A DNA stretch of 63,786 nucleotides, from contig JAKSBX010000092.1 in the NCBI GenBank assembly GCA_022360905.1, positions 1 to 63,786 on the forward strand, written 5' to 3'. The stretch is from Chromatiales bacterium (lineage in GTDB: Bacteria; Pseudomonadota; Gammaproteobacteria; Chromatiales; Chromatiaceae). Positions within the stretch are counted from its first letter, which is position 1; every line of letters begins with the position of its first letter. Made by a program: the position numbers and the translations under genes. The notes under the pieces were generated by a model that ran no database searches, was not told where the DNA came from, and saw nothing but the letters and a program-made list of their open reading frames with translations. Below, one piece after another: positions 15,255-24,032 of this stretch.

Positions 15255-17645
15255 ATGCTGTTTAAAATGTCTATGGGGCACTTATCCAAGGCACGGATGC
15301 TGTCATTACTGCTGATTGCGGTCTTTACCAGTCAATTCGCTGCTGCTGGGGTAGTGGCTGAGGGTCCAAACTATGCCATCGGTGTTTTGGCCAAGCGGGG
15401 GGAAGCCATCACCCTCAAACGCTGGTCGGCAACCGCAGACTACCTGACACAGCAGATAGCGGATGCCCAGTTCCACATCGTTCCCCTACCGTTCGAAGAG
15501 ATTGAGCCGGCTATCCGTGCCAAGCGGATCGATTTTTTACTCGCCAATTCCGGAATCTACATCAAAACCGAGCACGCTTTCCGGGCCTTCCGTATCGCCA
15601 CCTTAACCAACAAAGTCGGCGACCACGCGGTGAACCGTTTTGGCGGTGTCATTTTCACTCATCGCGACAATAACGCACTCCAGAGATTATCCGATCTGGA
15701 AGGAACTACATTCGGTGCGGTGAATCCCACCTCTCTCGGGGGATTTTTGATGGCCAAGAGAGAGCTGAAAACCCATGACATAGACGTAGACAACGATACA
15801 ACTCTGCGCTTTTTCAACACCCATGATGCTGTGGTCGATGCTGTCATCAACGGCGAAGTTGACGTCGGAACGGTTCGCAGCGATACGCTGGAACAGATGT
15901 CAGCCAGCGGATTGGTTCAATTGAATAAGATCAAGGTACTCAACTTACAGACCAAACAGGGCTTTCCCTATCGGCTGAGTACCCAGCTCTATCCGGAGTG
16001 GCCATTAGCGGCACTACCCCATACCTCTAAGTCGATTGGTGAAAAGGTTTCGATCGCCCTGTTAAAAATGCCACATGATCATCCTGCAGCCGTTAGCGGC
16101 GGTATTTTCGGCTGGACGGTACCGGCGAACTATGAACCCGTCCATGAACTCTACCGAACCTTAAATATCCCACCGCACAAGCGCGTCCCACCCACATTGA
16201 TCGAGTGGACCAGCCACCATCCGATTTCCGCGATCATGACACTGGCGTCTATCTTGTTGATCATAATTTCATCGGTGCTCCTTAGCGAGAACAATCGCCG
16301 GCTGCTTAACACTCAACGCAGGTTGTCCGAAACGATCGGCAAGCTAAAGTCCACTGAAGCGAAATTGAAAGACAATATCTCCCAGCTGCAAGAGAGTGAA
16401 AACAAGTTCATCCAGCTGGCCGAATCCGCGCTGGACGCGATCATCATGCTCGATCCACAGGGTAAAATCGAGTTCTGGAACCCTGCGGCGAGCAAGATTT
16501 TCGGCTACACATCGGAGCAGGCGAAAAACCTGGCCATTGAGCAATGGCTACCAAGCGACCAGCAGGCGAACCCGATTCTCGACTATGTCGGCAATAGCAA
16601 CAGCCCACTCACCGGCACCCTGCTGGAGCTCAATGCAATACGTCAATCCGGTGAACGCTTTCCAGTCGAAGCCGCCATCTCTTCGGTCACCCTGGACCGG
16701 GGTTGGCATGTAATCTGTCTGATACGAGACATCACCCAAAGAAAGATCATCGAAGCGGAACGGGAACAGCTCGCACTGCAGCGCACTCAACACCACAAAA
16801 TGACGGCTTTGGCCCAACTCGCCGACGGAATTGCGCACGAAATCAACACCCCAATACAGACTATTAACAACAATCTAACCTTTATTGAAGAGGCCCATCA
16901 GGACACCCATGATCTGATATCGACTTACCTGGCACTTACCGCGGCTATCGACAGTAAATCCGATCTGTCGACGAAGCTGGATGCCTGCAATGCGAAGCGG
17001 GAGGAGATCGACGTGGATTACCTCAACGAAGAGGTCACAACCACCATCCAGCAGTGCCGACAGGGTACCGAGCAGGTCTCCAGAATCGTTCGCTCAATGC
17101 GTATTTTCACTTCTGACAACTCAGCCCATGAGCCGACAGACCTGAATAAGCTGATCAGAGATATCGTGGACATCAGTCGCTATCAATGGGAACAGATTGC
17201 CGAGTTGCAGACGGACTTGGATGAAACCCTGCCACTGGTGACCTGTTCACCCAGCGAGATGCATCAAGCCCTGATCAATATCCTGATGAATGCTGTCCAG
17301 GCATTGGAGGAGAGTTCAAAACAGAATCGAGGAAAAATCACCGTCTCCAGCCAGCAGGACAGTGAGTATGTGCAAGTTGCGATCTCGGACAACGGCGATG
17401 GCATCCCTGAATCGGCACAGGAGCAGATCTTCAACCCGTTCTTCACCACGAGAGATGTGGGTAAAGGGACCGGACAGGGCCTCACACTCAGCCACGATAT
17501 CGTGGTGCGAAAACACAATGGAAAACTCGACTTCAACACAGAAGCCGGTATCGGAACGACCTTCTGCCTTCAATTGCCATTGGATACTCATTCAAAAGAC
17601 TCTCAAGCCACTGATGATCTTAAGTTAACTCAAGAGACTGCGTAG
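15255..17645 (+). CDS. Sensor histidine kinase with PhnD/TtrS-like periplasmic sensor
   Basis: 796 residues. A signal/anchor segment (about 10-32) precedes a PhnD-type periplasmic substrate-binding domain (about 38-300), as in the tetrathionate sensor TtrS. A membrane helix (about 325-347, IMTLASILLIIISSVLL) leads into a coiled coil, a PAS domain (about 378-500), and a histidine kinase core: H-box DGIAHEINTPIQ with His528, an N-box (INILMNAVQAL), and G-boxes (DNGDGIP, GKGTGQGLTL). It should sense a small oxyanion or organic ligand in the periplasm and autophosphorylate. No response regulator lies beside it, so it is an orphan kinase here. Start uncertain: internal ATGs lie at codons 5 and 7. 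Confidence 0.88.
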   Translation: MLFKMSMGHLSKARMLSLLLIAVFTSQFAAAGVVAEGPNYAIGVLAKRGEAITLKRWSATADYLTQQIADAQFHIVPLPFEEIEPAIRAKRIDFLLANSGIYIKTEHAFRAFRIATLTNKVGDHAVNRFGGVIFTHRDNNALQRLSDLEGTTFGAVNPTSLGGFLMAKRELKTHDIDVDNDTTLRFFNTHDAVVDAVINGEVDVGTVRSDTLEQMSASGLVQLNKIKVLNLQTKQGFPYRLSTQLYPEWPLAALPHTSKSIGEKVSIALLKMPHDHPAAVSGGIFGWTVPANYEPVHELYRTLNIPPHKRVPPTLIEWTSHHPISAIMTLASILLIIISSVLLSENNRRLLNTQRRLSETIGKLKSTEAKLKDNISQLQESENKFIQLAESALDAIIMLDPQGKIEFWNPAASKIFGYTSEQAKNLAIEQWLPSDQQANPILDYVGNSNSPLTGTLLELNAIRQSGERFPVEAAISSVTLDRGWHVICLIRDITQRKIIEAEREQLALQRTQHHKMTALAQLADGIAHEINTPIQTINNNLTFIEEAHQDTHDLISTYLALTAAIDSKSDLSTKLDACNAKREEIDVDYLNEEVTTTIQQCRQGTEQVSRIVRSMRIFTSDNSAHEPTDLNKLIRDIVDISRYQWEQIAELQTDLDETLPLVTCSPSEMHQALINILMNAVQALEESSKQNRGKITVSSQQDSEYVQVAISDNGDGIPESAQEQIFNPFFTTRDVGKGTGQGLTLSHDIVVRKHNGKLDFNTEAGIGTTFCLQLPLDTHSKDSQATDDLKLTQETA

Positions 17646-17796
17646 TAACCAAGCAATATGCTCTGAATAGAGCAATTCCGATATCCTCTGTACCAGCGAG
17701 CGGTAACAACCACACCGGCGATCGCTTTTCGGCAGAACCGGCTGGTCGAATATTAACCCGCTGGTGGCATTGGCCGGTGGGTTATTCCAAGCATCA

Positions 17797-18237
17797 CTAC
17801 TGACCATTCACCAGGGTTGTAGCACGTTCAACCATTTTATCGACTATGGCGTAGATCCCCACATGCCGGTTGGGACTGAGATGCTCTTCCAGTCGCAGAC
17901 GCTTGAACAGACTGTCCACATCCATATTGCGGATTTCTTCCAGACTGCGATAGGAGAGCAGATCGATCAGCACCGCCAACACACCTTTGATGATTGCGGT
18001 ATCACAGTCGCCCTGAAAAACAATCAAGCCTGACTGACGGTGATCCAACTGAGCCGCCACGTGCACGGTACTCATGCAGGGCTTGACCCAGTTCTCCTCT
18101 GTTTTAAGCACCTCCGGCATCGGCGGCAGGTTTTCACCCAATTCGATCAGATATTGATAACGGGCATCCCAATCATCAAGAAACTCGAAAGTTTCCACGA
18201 TTCGATCAATGCTCTCGGCTTCAGCCACCATGGTCAT
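17797..18237 (-). CDS. sufE: SufE-like sulfur acceptor
   Basis: 146 residues; start after a GAGGAA site. The SufE pattern is present: ETFEFLDDWDARYQYLIELGENLPPMP near the N-terminus, then ENWVKPCMSTVHVAA, where the Cys corresponds to the sulfur-accepting cysteine (usually in a KVxGCxSxVW context, here somewhat divergent), and FQGDCDTAIIKGVLAVL. SufE takes sulfane sulfur from the cysteine desulfurase SufS and passes it to SufB. It is the last gene of the suf run; no sufS follows, so the desulfurase must be encoded elsewhere. Confidence 0.88.
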   Translation of the reverse strand: MTMVAEAESIDRIVETFEFLDDWDARYQYLIELGENLPPMPEVLKTEENWVKPCMSTVHVAAQLDHRQSGLIVFQGDCDTAIIKGVLAVLIDLLSYRSLEEIRNMDVDSLFKRLRLEEHLSPNRHVGIYAIVDKMVERATTLVNGQ

Positions 18238-18340
18238 ATCCGTTCCTCTGCATGGTCAGTATTCAGTCGGCGCCCAGATGGTTCAGTACCGAATTTCAAG
18301 CAGGCTGCCGATCGAGGCGGGGCTGGTCGGGTTGAAAATT

Positions 18341-18667
18341 TTAAACGCTGAATGATTCGCCACAACCACAACTCTGTTTTACATTGGGATTGATAAACTC
18401 AAACCCTTCATTGAGCATATTCTCTCTCACAAAGTCGACGGTCATACCGTCCAACATTGGCAGGCTCTGGTGATTCACCACAATCTTCACCCCATGGCTT
18501 TCAAATACATGGTCGTCTTCGTCGACCTGCTCCGCATAATCCACCACATAAGCAAAACCGGAACAGCCACTTTTTTTCGTCGCCAGGCGCAGCCCGATAC
18601 CCGAGCCGTGACCGGACAACATTTTGCTGACATGTTCTGCCGCTCTGTCAGTCAACTCTATGGACAT
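18341..18667 (-). CDS. sufA: A-type Fe-S carrier (SufA/IscA/ErpA family)
   Basis: 108 residues; start after AGAGGTG. The three conserved cysteines of A-type carriers are seen: GCSGFAYV near residue 35 and the C-terminal SCGCGE. It accepts an iron-sulfur cluster from the SufBCD scaffold and transfers it to target enzymes. It sits between sufT and sufE on the same strand. SufA, IscA and ErpA are hard to separate by sequence alone; the position in the suf operon favours SufA. Confidence 0.88.
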   Translation of the reverse strand: MSIELTDRAAEHVSKMLSGHGSGIGLRLATKKSGCSGFAYVVDYAEQVDEDDHVFESHGVKIVVNHQSLPMLDGMTVDFVRENMLNEGFEFINPNVKQSCGCGESFSV

Positions 18668-18744
18668 CTCAACACCTCTTCTGTCCTGAAATGAGCCTCA
18701 TCTAACACGCTTGATCCCATCCAGGATTAACAACACCAAAAACA

Positions 18745-19104
18745 CTACAGCAGTCCTAACTGCAACTGCGCCTCTTCACTCATTCGCTCTTTGCTCCAGG
18801 CTGGAGTCCAGACCAGATGAACGACGGTATCCTCAACACCAGGCACCGCGTCGATCACCCGCCCCACCTCATGGGGCAGAGTTCCTGCCACCGGGCAGGC
18901 CGGCGCGGTCAGGGTCATATCGATCTCCACCCGGCCATGATCGTCGACCTCCAGCCGATAGATCAAACCCAGGTCATAAATGTTCACCGGAATCTCCGGG
19001 TCGTAAACCGTACGCAGGGCTTCGATCAATTGATCCCTGGTCGGGGCACGACCCTTCCCCGGATCGGGCAGTAGTGACTTTACAACTTCAACCAACCGAC
19101 TCAT
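18745..19104 (-). CDS. sufT: SufT-like DUF59/MIP18 Fe-S maturation factor
   Basis: 119 residues from ATG 19104, which overlaps the end of sufD by 17 bases; a longer reading would need a TTG start. The MIP18/DUF59 signature DPEIPVNIYDLGLIY is present, followed by the TLTAPACPVA motif with its conserved Cys, and by a final WTPAWSKERMSEEAQLQLGL segment. SufT proteins help deliver Fe-S clusters when demand is high. Its coupling to sufD makes it part of the operon. Confidence 0.88.
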   Translation of the reverse strand: MSRLVEVVKSLLPDPGKGRAPTRDQLIEALRTVYDPEIPVNIYDLGLIYRLEVDDHGRVEIDMTLTAPACPVAGTLPHEVGRVIDAVPGVEDTVVHLVWTPAWSKERMSEEAQLQLGLL

Positions 19105-20425
19105 GACTCGACTCAGTCTCTGTCGACACGACAAAGTTCATGTGATTGTTGAGCGATTCGATCAAGGCCTGGTGCTCAAACTTTTCCACAATCTCTGCCA
19201 GGAACCCCTGGCACAACAGCGCCCGGGCCTGCTGCTCATCGAGCCCCCGTGAGCGCAGATAGAAGATCGCCTGATCGTCCAACTGGCCAACCGAGGTGCC
19301 ATGACTGCAAACCACATCATCGGCCAGGATCATCAGCTGGGGTTTGGTATCGACTTCGGCCTGTCTCGACAACATCAGATTGGCATTATGCAGATGGGCC
19401 TCACTCTTTTGCGCCCCCTTACCAACTTGTATCAGGCCATCGAAAACCGCTCTGCCGGAACCCCGTAAGATCCCTTTGAAAGTCTCCCCGCTGCTGCAAT
19501 TGGGTACCTGGTGATCAACATCGAGATGAAAATCGGCCAGCTGCCCATCATCCACGAGATAGAGACCATCCAGCTCACAATGGGCATCGGGTTGTTTAAA
19601 ACGATTGGTTATGAAAGTGCGCGACCAACAACCACCCATCGATGCCATCACCCCGGAATACTCGGCCTTGCTCTGCAGGGCGATATGCAGATCGCTCAGA
19701 TGATAGGCCTGACGACTCTCCATCTGGATGCGTTTGTGACTCAGGCTAGCCTGCTCAGCCAGGCTGATCTCCACCACCTGGTGGTTGAAATAGCGACTCT
19801 GCCGATCCTCGGAGACGAAGCGCTCGATTAACTCAGCCTTACTGCCACGCCCCATCAGGATCAGCTGACGAGTAGGTAATTTACGCCCTTCAGCCCCGGC
19901 CGTGCTCAAGTGAAGCAACTCCATCGGAGCATCCAGTCGGATATCCGGATCGATTTGTATCACGGCACCATCGTAAAAACCGGCCAGATTCAGCGCGGCG
20001 AAACCGTCATCACCCAAACCGGACAGACTGCCCACCGCTTCCAATACCTGACGATCCCCGTTTGCCATAGCCGCTCTAAGGCTGGTTACCCTGACACCTT
20101 CCGAGGGATAAACAGAGAGTTCCGCCATGAACTGGCCGTCGATGAACACCAAGCGTCCCACCGCGGCAAGCTCGAGCAGATGGCGCTGAATCTCATGATC
20201 TCGATCCCTTTGCTGCGCTTTGGCCGGGGCAACAAAGCCCTGCTCAAGCAAGGCCTCCACGCTGGTGTAACGCCAGGCTTCCGAACGTCGATCGGGAAAA
20301 CCCAGGGTTTCGAATCGTTGCAGAGCGGCCAGACGCCGGTCGATCATCCAATCCCCGGAACTCATCGGCAGAGTTTCGATACCCTGCAGTTCCTGTGTCT
20401 TGTAGTCACTCAGGGTAGGGTTCAT
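19088..20425 (-). CDS. sufD: SufD, Fe-S scaffold subunit
   Basis: 445 residues. The C-terminal half forms the SufB/SufD beta-helix: conserved LHIALQSKAEYSG..., DHQVPNCSSGETFKGIL and a late DDVVCSHGTSVGQLDDQAIFYLRSRGL with the conserved His that contributes to cluster assembly. It pairs with SufB and SufC to build clusters. Its start overlaps the stop of sufC by four bases (ATGA), and its end overlaps sufT. Confidence 0.93.
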   Translation of the reverse strand: MNPTLSDYKTQELQGIETLPMSSGDWMIDRRLAALQRFETLGFPDRRSEAWRYTSVEALLEQGFVAPAKAQQRDRDHEIQRHLLELAAVGRLVFIDGQFMAELSVYPSEGVRVTSLRAAMANGDRQVLEAVGSLSGLGDDGFAALNLAGFYDGAVIQIDPDIRLDAPMELLHLSTAGAEGRKLPTRQLILMGRGSKAELIERFVSEDRQSRYFNHQVVEISLAEQASLSHKRIQMESRQAYHLSDLHIALQSKAEYSGVMASMGGCWSRTFITNRFKQPDAHCELDGLYLVDDGQLADFHLDVDHQVPNCSSGETFKGILRGSGRAVFDGLIQVGKGAQKSEAHLHNANLMLSRQAEVDTKPQLMILADDVVCSHGTSVGQLDDQAIFYLRSRGLDEQQARALLCQGFLAEIVEKFEHQALIESLNNHMNFVVSTETESSHESVG

Positions 20426-21174
20426 GCCGCGGCCTCCTCAAGCAGCCAGCCATAGCCCCTGGCTTCAAGCTGCAACGCCAGATCCTTACCGCCACTGCGC
20501 ACAATGCGCCCGTTGGCCAACACATGAACCTTATCCGGGTGTATATAGTCGAGCAGCCGTTGATAGTGAGTCACCACGATCATGCCCCGCTCCTTGGAGC
20601 GCAACCGATTGACACCGTCCGCCACGGTCCGCAAGGCATCGATATCGAGTCCCGAATCGGTCTCATCGAGGATCGCCAGTTTTGGCTCAAGCATCGCCAT
20701 CTGAAGAATTTCGTTGCGCTTCTTTTCACCGCCGGAGAAACCGGCATTGACCGATCGTTTCAGCAGTTTCTCATCGAGTTTCACTTGCCGGGCCTTCTCT
20801 TTTACCTGCTTCATGAAACTGAGGGTATCGATCTCCGGCTCACCCCGGGCTTTGCGCATGGCATTCATCGCTTCGCGCAGAAAGCTCATGTTATTCACCC
20901 CGGGCAACTCCACCGGGTACTGCATGGCGAGAAACAGACCTTTCTGTGCCCGCTCCTCCACTTCCAGCTGCAGCAGATCCTCACCCAGATAGCGGACCTC
21001 TCCACTGCTGACCGTATAACCGTCACGACCGGCCAGAATGTGCGCCAAAGTACTCTTGCCTGAACCGTTCGGCCCCATGATGGCATGCACCTCTCCCGGC
21101 TCTACCTGAAGATCCACGCCTCTGAGGATCTCTTTTCCATCCACGCTGGCTGTTAAATTCTTAATGGCTAACAT
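20422..21174 (-). CDS. sufC: SufC, Fe-S assembly ATPase
   Basis: 250 residues; start after a GAGG site. ABC-type ATPase: Walker A GPNGSGKST (35-43), signature FSGGEKKRNE, Walker B LAILDETDSGLDIDAL, H-loop VVTHYQR. The YLGEDLL and EKLLKRSVNAGFSGGEKKR segments are typical of SufC rather than of transporters. It binds SufB and SufD, and ATP hydrolysis drives the scaffold conformational change. Separated from sufB by 66 bp, overlapping sufD. Confidence 0.95.
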   Translation of the reverse strand: MLAIKNLTASVDGKEILRGVDLQVEPGEVHAIMGPNGSGKSTLAHILAGRDGYTVSSGEVRYLGEDLLQLEVEERAQKGLFLAMQYPVELPGVNNMSFLREAMNAMRKARGEPEIDTLSFMKQVKEKARQVKLDEKLLKRSVNAGFSGGEKKRNEILQMAMLEPKLAILDETDSGLDIDALRTVADGVNRLRSKERGMIVVTHYQRLLDYIHPDKVHVLANGRIVRSGGKDLALQLEARGYGWLLEEAAA

Positions 21175-21240
21175 CGTTCTTACCTCGTAAATGCCGCAGT
21201 AACTCTCATCATCTGCCGCTCAATTGACGGCACCGCAAAC

Positions 21241-22686
21241 CTAGCCGACCGCCCCTTCAAGACTCACTGCGAGCAGTTTCTGGGCCTCGACGGCAAACTC
21301 CATCGGCAGTTCCTGGAAAACCTCTTTACAAAATCCATTGATAATCATCGATACCGCATCCTCTTCCGTGAGCCCCCTCTGCCGACAATAGAAGAGCTGG
21401 TCTTCACTGACCTTCGACGTGGTGGCTTCATGTTCCACCTTGGCGGTTGGATTCTTCACCTCGATATAGGGAAAGGTATGGGCGGCACAACGATCACCGA
21501 TCAACAGGGAGTCGCAGCGGGTGTGGTTACGCGCGTTCTCCGCCTTACCGGCAATCCTGACCAGACCTCGATAGGCGTTACTGCCCTGCATTGCAGAGAT
21601 ACCCTTGGAAACAATCGTGCTGCGACTGTTTTCGCCGATATGGATCATCTTAGTGCCGGTATCGGCCTGCTGATAACCCTTGGTTACGGCAACCGAGTAA
21701 AACTCGCCCACGCTGTCCCGGCCGCGCAGAATGCAGCTGGGATATTTCCAGGTAACGGCGGATCCTGTCTCCACCTGAGTCCATGAGATGTGGGAGCGAT
21801 CCCCCCGACAGTCCCCCCGCTTGGTGACAAAATTGTAGATCCCACCCTTGCCCTCATGATCCCCCGGATACCAGTTCTGTACGGTTGAGTATTTGATCTT
21901 CGCGTCTTCCATCGCCACCAGCTCAACCACGGCGGCATGCAGCTGGTTTTCATCCCGCATCGGCGCGGTACAACCTTCCAGATAACTCACCTCACTGCCC
22001 GCTTCAGCGACGATCAGGGTACGTTCGAACTGACCGGTTTTCGCTTCATTGATGCGAAAATAGGTGGAGAGCTCCATCGGACATTTCACCCCTTTCGGTA
22101 CATAGACAAAGGTTCCATCGCTGAACACGGCACTGTTGAGCGCGGCAAAAAAATTATCCTTATGGGGCACCACCGAGGACATGTATTGACGCACCAGTTC
22201 CGGATAGTCGCGCAACGCTTCGGAGATGGCACAGAAGATCACTCCGGCTTCGGCGAGACGCTCACGAAAGGTGGTAGCCACAGAGACACTGTCGAATACC
22301 GCATCCACCGCAACCCCGGCCAGCGCCTTTTGCTCCTCGATGGAGATACCGAGCTTTTCGTAGGTGGCGAGAATTTCCGGATCGACCTGATCCAGACTCT
22401 CAAGCTTCGGCGACTGTTTCGGCGAGGAGTAGTAGGAGATCTGCTGAAAATCGATTGGCGGATGTTTGATTTTAGCCCAATCGGGTTGATCCATTGTCAA
22501 CCAGTGGCGATAGGCCTCGAGACGTTTTTGCAACATCCAGTCCGGCTCGCCTTTGTGTTCGGAGATGGCGCGCACCACCGCTTCGTCCAAACCGGGTGGA
22601 AAGGTATCCGAGTCGATCTGCGTGATGAATCCCTGGGCATATTCACCCGCAATCAAAGCTTCCATTTCACTGTTTGTCTGACTCAT
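21241..22686 (-). CDS. sufB: SufB, Fe-S scaffold subunit
   Basis: 481 residues from ATG 22686, which has a GGAG site eight bases upstream; an in-frame extension to 22848 lacks SufB sequence and runs into another ORF. Conserved SufB segments are seen: [50 protein letters not shown], and a C-terminal [24 protein letters not shown]. It is the core scaffold of the SufBCD complex. It lies 13 bp after a small membrane-protein ORF that shares the predicted promoter. Confidence 0.95.
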   Translation of the reverse strand: MSQTNSEMEALIAGEYAQGFITQIDSDTFPPGLDEAVVRAISEHKGEPDWMLQKRLEAYRHWLTMDQPDWAKIKHPPIDFQQISYYSSPKQSPKLESLDQVDPEILATYEKLGISIEEQKALAGVAVDAVFDSVSVATTFRERLAEAGVIFCAISEALRDYPELVRQYMSSVVPHKDNFFAALNSAVFSDGTFVYVPKGVKCPMELSTYFRINEAKTGQFERTLIVAEAGSEVSYLEGCTAPMRDENQLHAAVVELVAMEDAKIKYSTVQNWYPGDHEGKGGIYNFVTKRGDCRGDRSHISWTQVETGSAVTWKYPSCILRGRDSVGEFYSVAVTKGYQQADTGTKMIHIGENSRSTIVSKGISAMQGSNAYRGLVRIAGKAENARNHTRCDSLLIGDRCAAHTFPYIEVKNPTAKVEHEATTSKVSEDQLFYCRQRGLTEEDAVSMIINGFCKEVFQELPMEFAVEAQKLLAVSLEGAVG

Positions 22687-22699
22687 ATCGCGACTCCGT

Positions 22700-22927
22700 T
22701 TAATGCTGACCGGGAAGTGAACGCTTGTTACACACAGCGCCACAACGACTACTGCCGAGATAGAGACAGGAGAGCAACGCAATGCTACCGGCCAGGATGA
22801 AAACCACAGCCAACTCTGTAGCGGAGAGCAACAGAAACAGCAGACCAAAACCGATACTGATCAGGGTTAAAAAAACCACGGGCCCACCACAACACCGGAC
22901 CGAAAAAAGACGAAAAAGTGTAACCAT
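22700..22927 (-). CDS. Small cysteine-rich membrane protein leading the suf operon (putative)
   Basis: 75 residues. A short N-terminus with a Cys-Cys pair ([10 protein letters not shown]) is followed by two membrane segments ([17 protein letters not shown] and [20 protein letters not shown]) and a basic tail with two further cysteines (RCGAVCNKR). It starts about 40 bp after the predicted suf promoter and stops 13 bp before sufB, so it would be the first gene of the transcript, where many operons carry iscR or sufR. The ribosome-binding site is weak. I do not recognise the family; it could be a spurious ORF in a long leader, but the hydrophobic pattern is coherent. Confidence 0.5.
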   Translation of the reverse strand: MVTLFRLFSVRCCGGPVVFLTLISIGFGLLFLLLSATELAVVFILAGSIALLSCLYLGSSRCGAVCNKRSLPGQH

Positions 22928-22969
22928 CCCAACACATCCCAGCCTTTCAAAATCAAGGCGACCAAAGTA

Positions 22970-22994
22970 ATAACTTAGTAATATAGTCAGGTAT
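22970..22994 (-). promoter_or_regulatory. IscR type-1-like operator overlapping the suf promoter
   Basis: On the minus strand the 25 bases begin ATACCTGACTATATTACT and end AAGTTAT. Against the E. coli IscR type-1 consensus (left half ATASYYGACT, spacer RWWW, right half YAGTCRRSTAT) 22 of 25 positions fit; the left half is perfect. A TATATT -10 hexamer (22980-22985) lies inside it, with CTTGCA 16 bases upstream as a weak -35. This predicts repression by [2Fe-2S]-IscR. The regulator gene is not in the window. Confidence 0.65.
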
Positions 22995-23063
22995 TATGGT
23001 TTGCAAGAGCTAAACACAATCCAATTTCAGGGGAATAGTGGGACCGGTAGCCCCAAAACCTAT

Positions 23064-23078
23064 TTATTAACTTAATAA
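23064..23078. repeat. AT-rich palindrome upstream of suf
   Basis: TTATTAA-C-TTAATAA is a perfect 7-bp inverted repeat, flanked by an outer CCTATT/AATAGG pair. It lies about 70 bp upstream of the IscR-like site and could be a second regulator site. Function is not assigned. Confidence 0.35.
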
Positions 23079-23170
23079 TCAATAGGATAGAAAGATAGTA
23101 ACCAACAGAAAGGGTGGCTATACCTTAGTAGCTTAAGGGTTACACAGAGATGCGGACGGGGACCCTGACC

Positions 23171-23899
23171 CTAATCTTCAAGGATCGATTTGACACCCTT
23201 TGATATCAGGCGCTCATAGAGAAATTTCTTTTTGCCGTCCACATCGACCCCCAAACCATCCAGCATGGTAAACAGATCGTCAATTATAATTTCGGAGATA
23301 TGCTGACCGTCACGCAGAGACTCTTCAAGGTCATTGTTCATCGCCAGCATGCAGGCCAGTGCGCCAATCAGATTCAACTCATCCAGTGTGCTTTCAGACG
23401 AATCCAGCGGCTGACTGTCTGCGGATGGCGTCAGTGGTTGACTGTCGGGGGATAGATCGACAGGGGTACCTGGCTTGATGCCGATTCTGTTGCACATATC
23501 GTGCAGATCTTCATGATAAAAACTGATATCCGATGGGTAGTTGTAGGCACTCTCACCTTTATCGACAGAGAGGCCGATGAGCAATTCATCGTCGAACACC
23601 AAAAACTTCTGAAACAGCTCTTCTCTGACGACCCCATTGATACTCATGTGGTGATCGATCAGAGCGCTGTTACAGGTCACCGGCAGACCTCGTTTCAATT
23701 CGTTGACATCCGTTGGATAGAGTCTGAGGTAACCATCCACGTAGACCCGCTCGTAAGAGCGCTCCTGCACCTCGACTGAGGCAAATCCGGCAAAATGGAG
23801 ATAGAGTTCATCGATCTCACGCAGAATCTTTTCATCGCCAACAAAACGGCAGGCATCGTCCCAAGATAGAAAACTCTCATCATCGTTGGCAATGGTCAT
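23171..23899 (-). CDS. Conserved-looking protein of unknown function
   Basis: 242 residues; start after a GAAGGA site. It has no signal peptide or membrane segment and is acidic. The N-terminal 130 residues alternate short strands and helices (SWDDACRFVGDEKILREIDELYLHFAG, ERVYVDGYLRLYPTDVNELKRGLPV). A short duplicated linker (DSQPLTPSADSQPLDSS) joins a helical C-terminal domain (LNLIGALACMLAMNNDLEESL... MLDGLGVDVDGKKKFLYERLI). I do not recognise a family. It is separated from suf by the operator region and from serine dehydratase by 130 bp. Confidence 0.7.
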   Translation of the reverse strand: MTIANDDESFLSWDDACRFVGDEKILREIDELYLHFAGFASVEVQERSYERVYVDGYLRLYPTDVNELKRGLPVTCNSALIDHHMSINGVVREELFQKFLVFDDELLIGLSVDKGESAYNYPSDISFYHEDLHDMCNRIGIKPGTPVDLSPDSQPLTPSADSQPLDSSESTLDELNLIGALACMLAMNNDLEESLRDGQHISEIIIDDLFTMLDGLGVDVDGKKKFLYERLISKGVKSILED

Positions 23900-24032
23900 G
23901 GTGCATCCTTCTCCTCTCCGTCTGCAGACCCGGCAGCAGAACCTCTGATTCTAATCGCTTATCAGAACCAAGCAAAATCAGATTTTGTTAACCCGGCAAC
24001 GAATCCTGCAACACATAACGGCTGGATCTCGA

